Shown: positions 1 to 9,440, numbered from the stretch's first letter. The stretch: 64,000 nt of DNA from Oleiphilus messinensis (GCF_002162375.1 NZ_CP021425.1:651001-715000); one strand, 5' to 3'. Numbers and translations are program-made. The notes: a model not told the origin generated them from the letters alone.

Positions 1-323
1 GATCCCTGAACAAATACGCCTTTGAGAGCGGCTTCCATCCCTGACATGGTTGCAACGATCCATAGCAATAGTACCGCTGCTATTGTGGCCAATAAACCGT
101 AGATCACCTGTTGCGGCCTGACCAATTCAAATACCGGACTTTCAGTGATGCTCAAAAATAGCAGGAGCGGCAGGGCGATGGTGAAAATCAGGCGAGAACC
201 GATTTCAATGAATCGATCATCGATTATGGTTCGGTAACGGAGCCACCAGCCAATGAAAACGATAATAAAACAGGGTAGGGTGATGCCCCCGGCGAAGGAC
301 AAGAGTTCCAGAAAATGGGGCAT
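1..323 (-). CDS. AEC-family (auxin efflux carrier) transporter, N-terminal part, cut by window edge
   Basis: The minus strand is open from an ATG at 321-323 to the window edge, giving 107 residues with no stop. The N-terminus reads MPHFLELLSFAGGITLP and continues as three hydrophobic segments (about residues 8-26, 45-62 and 74-95). They are separated by a short basic loop (WWLRYRTIIDDRFIEIGSRL), which is the usual start of AEC permeases with their pattern of a hydrophobic helix, then R-x-x-x-(I/L)-(I/L)-D-D. AEC proteins are inner-membrane carriers for organic acids or other small anions. The substrate cannot be told from this part. The rest of the gene lies to the left of the window. Confidence 0.6.
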   Translation of the reverse strand, partial: MPHFLELLSFAGGITLPCFIIVFIGWWLRYRTIIDDRFIEIGSRLIFTIALPLLLFLSITESPVFELVRPQQVIYGLLATIAAVLLLWIVATMSGMEAALKGVFVQG

Positions 324-355
324 GTATAACTCATCCCGGCTAAAGCAGTTAATAA

Positions 356-1627
356 CTACACGGATTTGTTGATGTATTCTTTCACATCAACACCGTAGGT
401 GCCATTCGCCAGGCCTTTTTTGATGGAATAGATTTCACCGGATTTATCTTTAATGTCGTCTGCGAGGTTCACAATGTAGGGCGGACGCTGTTTTTTGTCC
501 GAGGTCAGTACGAGTTCCACCCGTGGCCGAAGTCGGTATTCCGGATTGGCGGATACCACGATTCCGATTTCCCCGTTTGTCATTTCGACCAGGGATCCGG
601 GAGGGTAGATGCCGACCATTTGAATAAAAGCTTCGACGAGTTCTTTATCGAAATGTTTATCGCGCTCGGCAAACAGTATTTGCAGTGCGTCCAGCGCCGG
701 GGAGCCACTTTTGTAGCAGCGAGAGCTGGTTATCGCATCATAGGCATCGACAATGGTGATCAGGCGAATAAATTTGTGCAGGTAACCTGCGTCCAGACCT
801 TCCGGATAACCTTTGCCATCAATCCGTTCATGGTGTGACATTGCGGTGTCCTGAACCATGGGCTCCAGGTCTTCATATTGTTTGAGAATGTCATACCCCA
901 GGTTGGTATGTTGTTTCATGATGGCAAACTCGATCCGGGACAGTCGGCCGGGTTTGTTCAAAATGTCGTCGGGAACTTTCAACTTACCTACATCGTGGAG
1001 CATGCCACACATGCCAACCAATTCGAGCTCGGCGGGAGAAAGACCGAGGAAGCGCCCAAATGCGATAGACAGAATGCCAACCCTGAGGCAGTGCTCTGCC
1101 GTGTAGTGGTCTTTTTCTTTAATCTTCGTCATCCAGAGTAACGCGTTGGCGTTGGTCAGAATGCTATCGACACAGCTTCGAATCAATGCCCGTGATCGCT
1201 CAAGATCGATCTGGTGGTCTTTCTTGATGTTTTCCATGATTTGCTCGACATGGTCAACACCCTCGTCGAAGACGATTTTTGCGCCAGGTAGTGTGTCGTG
1301 AAATGGTTTGTTTTCGCGCAGGCCGGGATAGTTGGGTGCGGTGCCTTCAGCAGTGATCGGGCCGGATTTCTGGTTGTCGATCCAGAATTCTTTTTCAATT
1401 TCGATAAAAACGTGTCGGCAATGACTGCGCAGTAGCTCGATATCGTCGATGCTGTTGATGGTCATTCCCTGAAGCAGTACCGGGATTTCAGTCCAGGGGC
1501 GATCCAGTCGCGTAACGTACATGCCTATTTCGAGGTTATCCACCGGCATCTTTACTTCTATCAATTTTGAATCCGAGTTTTTATTTTTGGTTCTGGCCAA
1601 ATTTGGAATTTTTTTTCTTCCGAACAT
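356..1627 (-). CDS. HD-GYP domain phosphodiesterase with N-terminal DUF3391
   Basis: This is a 423-residue cytoplasmic protein. Residues about 22-150 match the DUF3391 type (MPVDNLEIGMYVTRLDRPW), followed by an HD-GYP domain at about 165-340. The metal-binding HD pair is H211-D212 (MLHDVGKL), and the family signature HHERIDGKGYPEGL is intact, so c-di-GMP hydrolysis is expected. A C-terminal part of about 80 residues (GSLVEMTNGEIGIVV) is normal for this subfamily. There is no receiver domain, so input probably comes through DUF3391 or from expression level. It is transcribed in the same direction as the AEC gene, 32 bp upstream of it. The family assignment is firm; the role in motility or biofilm control is inferred. 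Confidence 0.92.
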   Translation of the reverse strand: MFGRKKIPNLARTKNKNSDSKLIEVKMPVDNLEIGMYVTRLDRPWTEIPVLLQGMTINSIDDIELLRSHCRHVFIEIEKEFWIDNQKSGPITAEGTAPNYPGLRENKPFHDTLPGAKIVFDEGVDHVEQIMENIKKDHQIDLERSRALIRSCVDSILTNANALLWMTKIKEKDHYTAEHCLRVGILSIAFGRFLGLSPAELELVGMCGMLHDVGKLKVPDDILNKPGRLSRIEFAIMKQHTNLGYDILKQYEDLEPMVQDTAMSHHERIDGKGYPEGLDAGYLHKFIRLITIVDAYDAITSSRCYKSGSPALDALQILFAERDKHFDKELVEAFIQMVGIYPPGSLVEMTNGEIGIVVSANPEYRLRPRVELVLTSDKKQRPPYIVNLADDIKDKSGEIYSIKKGLANGTYGVDVKEYINKSV

Positions 1628-2182
1628 ACCTTAACGTCTCGGTCGGCAATTGATATTGAGGCTTAATGACTTTGCGCGGTCAACGGTGGCGAAACGACCG
1701 TATACCCTCAAGTTTTAGCGTATATTAAAATTAATTGCTCGGATGTTAAGTTCACCACATCTCCTGTGTAATATTTGTAATAGGGCAATGAGGATCAGGT
1801 CTGATTCAAGTCACGAAAGTTATGCCCTGCAACCGAAATGAGCTTTTGTGTATTGATACACCAGGATTTTGATTCACCAGGTTATGTGCTGTACATCGAT
1901 GCAGATGTTTACCCCATATTTTTATGTTTAAACCATGAATCGAAAAATGTCTAAATTTCGGACAGGTTTTGCAAGATTGATGCTGCGGCTACCCGGAAGA
2001 AGGTGGCACTAACGGCACTAATGGTTGTAATGTGAATTTTTGCAATTTTCCAGAAATGAGTTATAAACAGATATAGATCAAAAAATAGACAGAATGCTAT
2101 AGTTGGACTTATCCCTTTAGGGGGGAGCAGGGGGCTCTCCTCCAACCTCCGCAGTGAAGCTGGTCGATTTTCGGAGGCTGAT
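1628..2182. other. intergenic region between divergent HD-GYP and esterase genes
   Basis: This 555-bp region must carry the divergent promoters of the two neighbouring genes. It is A+T-rich in its first half. Just before the esterase there is a G-rich stretch followed by CTCTCCTCC (about 2118-2145) that could form a weak hairpin. Short ATG-started frames are present, but none exceeds 20 codons with a ribosome-binding site. No RNA gene, repeat or recognised operator was seen. Confidence 0.5.
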
Positions 2183-3070
2183 GTGAGTCGCATTACACTG
2201 ATCAAGAATGTCATTCGGCTGGGTATGAAGTTTATCCCCAACCAACTCAACGCCTATCGCTTATGTTCCAAGAGTGGGCACTTTTTGATAAAACCGCCAA
2301 AAGGGATGCAAATCGATTATACTAAAGTCGACGATGTACCCGTGGTCTGGCTTAATCATAAAACCCATTGTTCTTCCCGGGTTATATTGTACTTGCATGG
2401 AGGCGGTTATCTGATTGGTTCCACGCGTACTCACATTGAACTTGCGTCTCGCATTGCTCGAGCCTGTAAAGCACAAGTGGTGATGGCGGAATATCGCCTG
2501 GCGCCGGAGTATCCCTACCCTGCAGCGCTGGAAGATGTATTTGCAGTTTACAAGCATCTATTGAGAGAGCGCATATCAGCCAAGAAAATTGTCATCGCCG
2601 GAGACTCTGCAGGTGGTGGTCTATCTCTCGCGCTGCTGCAGCACATTCGCGATCATAAACTCGATGTCCCGGCGGGTGCAGTTTGTCTGTCGCCCTGGCT
2701 TGATTTGAGCTGCTCAATGTCCTCCCTCGCAAAAACACTGCACCGGGATCCATTGATCACACCCGAACGTATCCGGTACTTTGCTCGCCACTACGCGGGG
2801 GCTTCTGACCGAACTCAGCCCAGATTGTCGCCGTTATTTGCCGAACTCAAGGGGCTGCCACCTATTCTGATTCAAGTTGGCGGGGACGAAGTCCTGTTAC
2901 CGGAATGTGAGCTCTTCCAGGCACGGGCGGAAAGCGAAGGTATACAAGTCGAATTGCAGGTTTGGCCGGAGATGTTTCATGTCTGGCAATTTGCATTTCG
3001 CTGGCTGCCTGAGGCGCGACGCGCGGTATCCCAGATCGGTTACTTTGTGCGTCAAATCGTACCCGTTTGA
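2183..3070 (+). CDS. alpha/beta hydrolase, HSL-type (family IV) esterase
   Basis: This 295-residue protein is a carboxylesterase/acetylesterase of the hormone-sensitive-lipase family. The oxyanion-hole motif HGGG is at 72-75 (YLHGGGYLIGS). The nucleophile elbow GDSAGG places the catalytic serine at 142, and the acid and base are D235 (GGDEVLLPE) and H266 (EMFHVWQF). The start is a GTG at 2183 placed 5-6 bases after GGAGG (2172-2177), which decides the start. There is no signal peptide, so it acts in the cytoplasm on short-chain acyl esters. It is monocistronic between opposing genes. Substrate preference cannot be read from sequence. Confidence 0.93.
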   Translation: MSRITLIKNVIRLGMKFIPNQLNAYRLCSKSGHFLIKPPKGMQIDYTKVDDVPVVWLNHKTHCSSRVILYLHGGGYLIGSTRTHIELASRIARACKAQVVMAEYRLAPEYPYPAALEDVFAVYKHLLRERISAKKIVIAGDSAGGGLSLALLQHIRDHKLDVPAGAVCLSPWLDLSCSMSSLAKTLHRDPLITPERIRYFARHYAGASDRTQPRLSPLFAELKGLPPILIQVGGDEVLLPECELFQARAESEGIQVELQVWPEMFHVWQFAFRWLPEARRAVSQIGYFVRQIVPV

Positions 3071-3136
3071 GCCGTTCCGTATAATCTGTCAGCCAAGCCT
3101 TGAGCTTTCAAATGTCAGCTGATCAATTCATCCGTG

Positions 3137-3340
3137 CTATCGGTACACGTAAGGTTGAGAGTCCAGTTGGGCCAGTTTGGATGATTGAAGTGCGACGTTA
3201 TGCTGTGTTTGTTGTGCGGACAACGATGGTGTTGCGATTTGGGTACTTTGATCACTGGCAGAGTCTGCCAGGTTAAGTGACGCGATAAACAGCACCATAA
3301 CGGCTGTAATCTTGGCCAGAGAATTGAGCTTCTCAGTCAT
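3137..3340 (-). CDS. small secreted or periplasmic protein of unknown function
   Basis: This is a 67-residue protein. The start chosen is the ATG at 3338-3340, preceded on the minus strand by AAAGGAGAAAT; an in-frame upstream extension to 3418 has no ribosome-binding site and reads as non-protein. Residues 1-28 form a typical signal sequence (MTEKLNSLAKITAVMVLFIA, then SLNLADSA). The mature part of about 40 residues is rich in Q and S (SAQQTQHNVALQSSKLAQ) and ends in QPYVYR. No family was recognised. The gene is convergent with the esterase gene. Confidence 0.5.
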   Translation of the reverse strand: MTEKLNSLAKITAVMVLFIASLNLADSASDQSTQIATPSLSAQQTQHNVALQSSKLAQLDSQPYVYR

Positions 3341-3486
3341 GATATTTCTCCTTTTGCATAGATCACCCGCTACACGTTGCCGCGCACCATGTCGCTGGTG
3401 ATTTTGATTACCATCCATGTTACTTCAAGGAAATTCCCTGAATAATCATTAAGCACTAACTGTACCAGTATGGGCGCTTCAAAAGT

Positions 3487-3621
3487 GTGAACCAGTATTT
3501 AGCAAGCGCTCTTAGACGGCTACTGAAGATTGTGATGAGAACTATGTCTCAAAAAGTGACGACTGAGGGGCAGGCGCAACAGGGATTGCGCATTGCACTG
3601 AAGCTGGGAAAATATAACTGA
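3487..3621 (+). CDS. possible small basic protein (44 codons)
   Basis: A GTG-started frame encodes VNQYLASALRRLLKIVMRTM and then 24 further residues ending ALKLGKYN. The first half would make an amphipathic, strongly basic helix. Codon choice resembles that of the neighbouring genes. There is no convincing ribosome-binding site before the GTG, and an in-frame stop lies at 3457, so the frame cannot extend far upstream. It is divergent from the secreted small protein at 3137-3340. It could be chance or a gene remnant, and it is listed because nothing else explains the region. Confidence 0.22.
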   Translation: MNQYLASALRRLLKIVMRTMSQKVTTEGQAQQGLRIALKLGKYN

Positions 3622-3706
3622 ACAACAAGAACAGATTAGCGGACAAACCTAGAAAAGTTTGATGTAATCAGCGCTAAATGCAGGTTACGATGCGTAACAT
3701 TTGTGA

Positions 3707-6700
3707 TTAAGCCGGGTCGGTTATTTGGGGTTCGCCCAAGTCGAGCCAGTGTTGCAGTGTATTAAATAATGCCTTGGGGGCAAAGGGCTTGGCGATAAAG
3801 TCATTCATACCACATTCGATGCAGTGAACCTTGTCGTGCTCAGTTGCATTTGCTGTGAGTGCAATAATGGGAATGGTTGGATTGTTTTGACGGATAATGC
3901 GTGTCGCTTGGTAACCATTCAATATCGGCATCTGTATGTCCATTAGAACGGCATCATATTGATTATGAACAATTTTATCGATTGCCTGCTGGCCATCGCT
4001 GGCAACATCGATTTGGATGCCTGTGCATTCCAGAAGTGCGCAGGCAACTTCGCGATTAGTGATATTGTCTTCTACCAGTAATATTCGGTTGTGTCGGAAG
4101 CGTTTCTGAAAATCGGCGAAAATATCCGGTTCGGTGTTCGAATCGATAACTGCGGCATTGGAGCTCAACACACGGGTGGGGTTGTCCGGGCTCCCGAGTG
4201 GAATGTTTTCTAATATTTCGATTAGCGTCTGCGTTCCTGTCAATGGCGTGTCGACTACAAACCTCGGCTCTCGATAGGTGCGCGTGGGGACATGTTCGAG
4301 ATAAATTACCGGTGAATGGCTCTGTGCTCTGGAAATCAAATTGAGGAGTTGCGACTGGATTTCCTCTGGCAAGAGGGTATCGATAATAAATACGCTGCTT
4401 GAGTCTGCCTCGGCTACGGCATGCTCAAGCGCCTGAGTTGAAAAAGTATGCACCCCTAAACCGGCATTGCTCACCCAGAATTGAATGTTGTCACGTAAAC
4501 TCGCGTTTTCGCTAATGAAGTGGACAGTTTCAATCGGGCCGGAATAAAGCGTGTTCAGGTTGTCGACTTGTTCGCTTCGTTGACAGGGGAGGGTAAATAC
4601 TACGTCCGTGCCAGCGTTGGGTTTACTGTTTAATTGGATGTTTCCGCCCATGATTGCTATCAGGCGTTTACAGATTGCCAGGCCGAGTCCCGTGCCGCTA
4701 AATTGTCGGGTTGTGGATGAATCTGCCTGAGCAAAAGCATTAAAAACATGCTTCTGTTGAGTCTTGTCCATACCTACGCCGGTGTCCCGAATCCGAAACT
4801 CGAGCTCAATTGCATTTTTTTTATTTTGATCCCGATTTGACACGGAAATATCAATGCGGACTTCACCTTGCCGGGTAAATTTGATCGCATTTGAAATCAG
4901 ATTGCTGAGAATTTGTCCGACTCTGCATCCATCTATTTCAACATGTTGAGGAACGGTTGGGTGGATATACACGAGCAACAAGTTTTGCTGGTCTCGTGCT
5001 GCAAGGCGAAACAGCGTCACCTGTTGATGCAATAAGTTTGAGATATTTTCGGTGTTAAGGGAAACTTCAAGTTTTCCTGCCTCGATTTTGGAGAAGTCCA
5101 GAATATCATTAATAATACCCAGTAGAATACTGGCAGAATCCTTGATTTTCTGGATGTAGCTGCGCTGTCCAGTTTCCCGAATATTGTTCAGCGCTAACTC
5201 GGTCAAACCAATGATCGCGTTGAGCGGGGTTCTAATCTCATGGCTCATATTTGCCAGGAAGGCACTTTTCGCTTGATTCGCTTCGTTTGCTGCTTTTACT
5301 GCGTCCTGTTGCGCCAATTCATAACGCTTTCGCTGGGTGCTATCACGAAAAACGATCACCACGCCCTTAGCGTGTCCTTTGGCATCTTTTAAGGTGGACA
5401 CCGTGTATTCTACAGGAAGGTGTGTACCATCCTGTCTGACGAAGGTATCATTTTCCTGTTGCCGGGTTTGTCCGTCATTTTGGGTCTTGGTGATTTGCGA
5501 ATGGGTATAATCAACTGCGCGTCCATTCGGGTAGTGATGATGCAGCAAGTCATGGAAAGATTGGCCAAGAAGTTGCCCGTTGGCGTAGCCAGTCAGGCGG
5601 CTTACGGCTTCATTTGCGAACGTGATTGCCCCTTCGTTATCCAGACCGATAATACCTTCGCCACTGGCTTCCAGGATCAATGAAAGGTCGGACTGGGTTT
5701 CCTCGAGGGCTGCTGTTTTGGCCGAAACCGTTGACTCAAGTTGTTGATTGAGTTGTTTTAATTTTTCCTCGTACTCAACCCGGTCGGTGATATCAGCCTG
5801 CGTGTTGATTAAGCGAATTGCGTTGCCGGAGCGATCTCGTTCTATTACTTTGCCCTTGCTGAGTACCCAGCGATATTGGCCGTTGAAAGCACGCATCCGG
5901 AACTGTAGTTTATAGCCATCGCCCCAGGATGCATGGGTCACCAGTTCATTAATAACATCATTTTTGTCTTCCGGGTGAACCAAGTCGGTCAGTGTTTTGA
6001 AGTTATGGGGACCTTGTGTGGGTTGGTAACCCAGCATGGAAAACCAGCGAGGACTAAAGAAAACCTCCCCGCCTTTTACATCCCAATCCCATATGCCTTC
6101 ATTCGCCGCTTCAAGAGCCAGTGTCAGCCGCTCTTCGTTGTGTTGGCGTTCAGTGCTCAAGCGGTGTACTTTTTCCCGTGTTATCGTAAAGTAAACAAAA
6201 AGTACGGACATCAGAAGCATGGACACTGCCGTAAGCAGAATCCACAAGACTTTGGATTGTTGCATGAGTGCCAGGGCTTCTTCAGCTTCAATTTCGTAGG
6301 TTATGCCATACCCGGACTCATTCAACCAGGCCCAGGCCGCAACCACCGATTCGCCGCGAAAATTGATAAACGGGGTGGTACTGACACCGTTTTTGCCAGC
6401 AATGGCCTCCGCTGCATTCAAGGCCAATGATTTTCCGGGAATGAGAACGGGTCGATTGGTATCGATGGAGTGGGCATTGACCGGCTGGTAAAGGCGGATG
6501 CCGGGAGCCAGGTCTGTTGGGCTGGAGAACAGGCCTTTTTTCTGTAAATCAGCTTGGAAGCGACTTCGAGTCATTAGTTTGGCTTCGCTGTCAAATGCGA
6601 GTAGCTCATCACTGTTAAACTGCGCGGCTTCATCGAAAAGCGCCTGCCATGGTGCTGCAGATAGCGCGAAAACCAGAATAAGCGGTGTTCTGTCGGCGGT

Positions 6701-7279
6701 ATTCTGTGAGTTTCCGTTCGAGCTGCTGATCAATTGAGCAGGTAAAGCGATTCCGATATAGATAGAGGCGTTGTCTGGATTTCCATCATCGGGCTGTAAC
6801 GGGCCCGGAATACTGATTGATGCCGCACCTTTGGCCATGCGTTTAAAATCCAGGCTGCTCAGTTCCGGGCCATTACCGGGAATTTGCTCTGTAATCGTAT
6901 TTTGGTCGGATTGGATCAGGACTTGGCCCTTCTGATCCATAATGTAAAACCCTTGGTAGTTTAAACCTTTCAGAATAACGTTTAACCAGGCGGTTAAATC
7001 CTTGACTGTTTTCGAGTTCAGGGTACCGTTCGCCTGCCTCAGGTTTTCGGCGTAAGCGCGAAATTGTGGCGTACTGACAATAACCTGGACTTCTCGTTGA
7101 CGGGATTGGGTCCATTTATCCAGGCTGTGCTCAAGACGTTGTATCTGGGCTTGCAAACGGGATTCAATCTGGGCTTGATGCGCAGTTTCAAACAATCCCC
7201 AAATCCAGCTCGACCCTAATCCAAATAGAACCAATACGAGAAAAAGTAGAGTAAGCAGGGAAGGCGAGCTGAATTTCAT
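3707..7279 (-). CDS. hybrid sensor histidine kinase with periplasmic sensor, two PAS domains and tandem receivers
   Basis: This is a 1190-residue membrane kinase. TM1 lies at about 7-27 and TM2 at about 342-362; they enclose a periplasmic region of about 310 residues that reads like a dCache-type sensor. A PAS/PAC pair follows (about 385-505, with IWDWDVKGGEVFFSPRWFSM, and about 530-650, with GEGIIGLDNEGAITFANEAV). The HisKA domain has phosphoacceptor H680 (NMSHEIRTPLN), and the HATPase domain has NAIKFT, DTGVGM and GTGLGLAI boxes. A degenerate receiver-like segment is at about 900-1010. The final receiver has phosphoacceptor D1114 (VLMDIQMP) and the conserved lysine in AKPF. There is no Hpt domain and no partner regulator nearby, so its output is unknown. 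Confidence 0.93.
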   Translation of the reverse strand: MKFSSPSLLTLLFLVLVLFGLGSSWIWGLFETAHQAQIESRLQAQIQRLEHSLDKWTQSRQREVQVIVSTPQFRAYAENLRQANGTLNSKTVKDLTAWLNVILKGLNYQGFYIMDQKGQVLIQSDQNTITEQIPGNGPELSSLDFKRMAKGAASISIPGPLQPDDGNPDNASIYIGIALPAQLISSSNGNSQNTADRTPLILVFALSAAPWQALFDEAAQFNSDELLAFDSEAKLMTRSRFQADLQKKGLFSSPTDLAPGIRLYQPVNAHSIDTNRPVLIPGKSLALNAAEAIAGKNGVSTTPFINFRGESVVAAWAWLNESGYGITYEIEAEEALALMQQSKVLWILLTAVSMLLMSVLFVYFTITREKVHRLSTERQHNEERLTLALEAANEGIWDWDVKGGEVFFSPRWFSMLGYQPTQGPHNFKTLTDLVHPEDKNDVINELVTHASWGDGYKLQFRMRAFNGQYRWVLSKGKVIERDRSGNAIRLINTQADITDRVEYEEKLKQLNQQLESTVSAKTAALEETQSDLSLILEASGEGIIGLDNEGAITFANEAVSRLTGYANGQLLGQSFHDLLHHHYPNGRAVDYTHSQITKTQNDGQTRQQENDTFVRQDGTHLPVEYTVSTLKDAKGHAKGVVIVFRDSTQRKRYELAQQDAVKAANEANQAKSAFLANMSHEIRTPLNAIIGLTELALNNIRETGQRSYIQKIKDSASILLGIINDILDFSKIEAGKLEVSLNTENISNLLHQQVTLFRLAARDQQNLLLVYIHPTVPQHVEIDGCRVGQILSNLISNAIKFTRQGEVRIDISVSNRDQNKKNAIELEFRIRDTGVGMDKTQQKHVFNAFAQADSSTTRQFSGTGLGLAICKRLIAIMGGNIQLNSKPNAGTDVVFTLPCQRSEQVDNLNTLYSGPIETVHFISENASLRDNIQFWVSNAGLGVHTFSTQALEHAVAEADSSSVFIIDTLLPEEIQSQLLNLISRAQSHSPVIYLEHVPTRTYREPRFVVDTPLTGTQTLIEILENIPLGSPDNPTRVLSSNAAVIDSNTEPDIFADFQKRFRHNRILLVEDNITNREVACALLECTGIQIDVASDGQQAIDKIVHNQYDAVLMDIQMPILNGYQATRIIRQNNPTIPIIALTANATEHDKVHCIECGMNDFIAKPFAPKALFNTLQHWLDLGEPQITDPA

Positions 7280-7382
7280 CGATTCGTCTGTCGTAGAGGG
7301 TTGTCGAGGTTCGTTAGGGCACGCTGATCATTCTTTAGCAGTATAGAGCATTCCGGTATAGAAATCAGGAATCCCTTGCCGC

Positions 7383-8054
7383 TCAGGTTGGTTCGACAGA
7401 CTGGTTTTTTTTGAGATAGTGAGCGAGAGAGATGGCCAGCACTAGAAATACCGCAGACAGTATTAGTATGAGCAGAGACTGATGTGTAGTTGAAGACAGT
7501 GCTCCACCGATTAAAACAAATCCTATCAGCGAGGGTAAAATTCCCAAAAAGGTTCCCAATGCATAATCACGGTGGCGGAGGCTGGTCAGGCCGCAGCCAT
7601 AGTTGACAGCATCAAATGGTAAAAACAGCAAACGCATAATTACCACGGTTATCAGGCCATTTTGCTGTAGTCTTTTTTCCCACTTCAAGATCTGCTGACT
7701 TTCCATGGACTTTACCCAATCCCGGCCAAGATAGCGGGAAACCAGAAACGCTAAATTAGCGCTCATGTTCTCGCCAATGATGGTGAGTAGAATGCCCAGC
7801 CAGGGGCCAAATAGCAGTCCAGATAGAATCGTTAGCAACGTCGCGGGAAAGAGCACCAGAGGGCGAAGCGTATAGATTATGATATAGAGTAACGCCGCCT
7901 CTACGTGTCCAAATTGCTTTAACCAGTGCTCCAGGAGTGCAGGGACCTCTTGAATTTCGACACCGGACTGGATCAGCAGTGTGATCGCGGACAGCAATAA
8001 TAATGACCAAAGCATTATAACTACTTTTTTAGCGGCAGACTTAAAGGCATTCAA
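7383..8054 (-). CDS. TVP38/TMEM64 family (VTT/SNARE-associated domain) membrane protein
   Basis: This is a 223-residue integral membrane protein. It has a first helix at about 13-31 and a VTT-domain core from about 65 to 190. The core contains the family hallmarks LSGLLFGPWLGILLTIIGEN and a following F-x-(V/I)-SRYLGRDWV segment, and a late G-x-x-P-x-x-IGFVLIGGAL stretch. Members of the wider DedA/VTT superfamily are implicated in lipid flipping or membrane homeostasis; a specific role here is not evident. It lies 76 bp downstream of the DUF502 gene on the same strand, so co-transcription with 8130-8843 is plausible. Confidence 0.85.
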   Translation of the reverse strand: MNAFKSAAKKVVIMLWSLLLLSAITLLIQSGVEIQEVPALLEHWLKQFGHVEAALLYIIIYTLRPLVLFPATLLTILSGLLFGPWLGILLTIIGENMSANLAFLVSRYLGRDWVKSMESQQILKWEKRLQQNGLITVVIMRLLFLPFDAVNYGCGLTSLRHRDYALGTFLGILPSLIGFVLIGGALSSTTHQSLLILILSAVFLVLAISLAHYLKKNQSVEPT

Positions 8055-8129
8055 ATGTTTGCATCTCCACTTGCCGGGGCAAAAGTTTATCGTTAGGCCT
8101 TGAGAGTGGCACGACCTTAAAAAGTTCCC

Positions 8130-8843
8130 TTAATTTTGATCTGGCGAATCTACGTTTTCGCGTTTTTCTAATGGAGTATGACCCGATGAGGATAAGTGTG
8201 CGCCATGGGGGGCGCTGTTGCTCGTGTCTGGGGGGGCCGGGGCGAATAGTTTTGCAGAGCCTGCACCACAGGATATGACTGTTTTCATCGCCGCTTCGAC
8301 TTTTATATCGGGCCGGATTTCTGCGAGGTGTTCAGGAATATGGTAAATAAATCCGGAGGTTGGGTTTGGCCCGGTTGGCACGAATACCGTGAGTGTCCCG
8401 TCATCATGACGACTGGTAATGATCGCGGTAACGGTGGTTTCGACTTGTTCGCCAAATAGTTTTACCCGTGCAATTGAACCACCAGCAAAGGGGGACGATG
8501 CCTTGTCTCCAACAAATTGATTTACAATCTCCTTGATCATTTGATATCCGGGAGCAAGCCTGTTCAGTGTCGCGTCAAACCGGTTGTGTAAGTAAATCCC
8601 CGCGCTGGTGGTGACGAGGTAACCGGTGAGTGCGACAGAAATCAGAATCAGCAAGATGACAACCACATCACCAGCGAGCTCTGGAAAACCACTGAGTTTG
8701 ATCACCAGATTGGTGAAGGGTTGAATCAGGTCTGTCAGGGTGTGGAATAACCATCGGAAGAAAATACCGAGAATGACTAAGGGTAGAAATATGATCAGCC
8801 CGGCAAGAAAATATCGGGTGAATATCAATCTGAATCCTTGCAT
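8130..8843 (-). CDS. DUF502 family membrane protein
   Basis: This 237-residue protein has two N-terminal membrane helices (about 8-30 and 55-80) separated by a short loop (FRWLFHTLTDLIQPF). The rest matches the DUF502 pattern: GIYLHNRFDATLNRLAPGYQ, I-Y-x-x-(V/I)-K-type IKEIVNQF, and FVPTGPNPTSGFIYHIP. The P-T-G-P-N-P-T-S-G-x-(I/L) element is the family signature. The start is supported by AAAGGA seven bases upstream of the ATG. The last 30 residues are a low-complexity polar tail beyond the conserved domain. The molecular function of the family is not established. Confidence 0.9.
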   Translation of the reverse strand: MQGFRLIFTRYFLAGLIIFLPLVILGIFFRWLFHTLTDLIQPFTNLVIKLSGFPELAGDVVVILLILISVALTGYLVTTSAGIYLHNRFDATLNRLAPGYQMIKEIVNQFVGDKASSPFAGGSIARVKLFGEQVETTVTAIITSRHDDGTLTVFVPTGPNPTSGFIYHIPEHLAEIRPDIKVEAAMKTVISCGAGSAKLFAPAPPDTSNSAPHGAHLSSSGHTPLEKRENVDSPDQN

Positions 8844-8964
8844 GGAAAGTATCCTTTCGTGTTGATCAGGGCCGCATCAGTTTACCAATTTAGGTTCTCC
8901 AAATCCCGTTACTTATTTGATCACGGGATTGTGGTTTTTCCATGACAAGAACTTTACAGGAACG

Positions 8965-9246
8965 TTATTCGTACGTGCACAGGTAGGCGGTATCGCTTGC
9001 CACTTTGAGATCGAACACCTGATTGGCTTCTACAATAAAGGTTTCGCCTGCCGAATAGGTTGTCCAATCACTTTCACCGGGCAGTTTAACGGTAAGTGCA
9101 CCGCTGATTACGGTCATATTTTCTTTTTTGCTGGTGTCAAACTGATATTCGCCTGAAGCCATGACGCCAACCGTTGCAGGCAACGTTTCTCCCTGAAACG
9201 CAATCGATTTCACTTTGCCGTCGAAATATTCATTAACATTAAACAT
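8965..9246 (-). CDS. ppnP: pyrimidine/purine nucleoside phosphorylase PpnP
   Basis: This is a 93-residue single-domain cupin of the YaiE/DUF1255 family. It catalyses phosphorolysis of nucleosides to base plus ribose-1-phosphate. The sequence matches the family along its whole length: [15 protein letters not shown], the [10 protein letters not shown] segment, and [19 protein letters not shown], ending DTAYLCTYE. The start is supported by AGGAGC seven bases upstream. It is monocistronic; its leader region carries CRP-type palindromes 170-210 bp upstream (9416-9454). Family length is normal. Confidence 0.95.
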   Translation of the reverse strand: MFNVNEYFDGKVKSIAFQGETLPATVGVMASGEYQFDTSKKENMTVISGALTVKLPGESDWTTYSAGETFIVEANQVFDLKVASDTAYLCTYE

Positions 9247-9415
9247 GCTTAAGCTCCTGAGATCATGCTCGGATGATTTTTTAAAGGGGGCTGACAGTAA
9301 GGTAGCCCAAGGTTTCTGTCAGAGCGGGTCTTGACAATGTGCTGTCTCAGTGGGGTTGCTGAAGCAAAATCTCAAGTCCCTCAACGCAACGAGTATAGTC
9401 ATTAATGGTATTAGT

Positions 9416-9431
9416 TGTGATGTGTGTCACA
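9416..9431. promoter_or_regulatory. CRP/Vfr-type binding site (perfect TGTGA-N6-TCACA)
   Basis: The sequence is TGTGATGTGTGTCACA, a perfect match to both half-sites of the CRP consensus with the correct six-base spacer. It lies about 170 bp upstream of the ppnP start, on the other side of which is the secreted-protein gene at 10055. Which gene it serves is not clear. A cAMP-CRP/Vfr regulator is assumed from gammaproteobacterial knowledge and is not encoded in the window. Confidence 0.55.
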
Positions 9432-9440
9432 CTATTTGCT

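Noticed and set aside
1951..2250. 99-codon minus-strand frame at the esterase promoter
   Set aside because: Overlaps the esterase start and its ribosome-binding site, and has no ribosome-binding site of its own.
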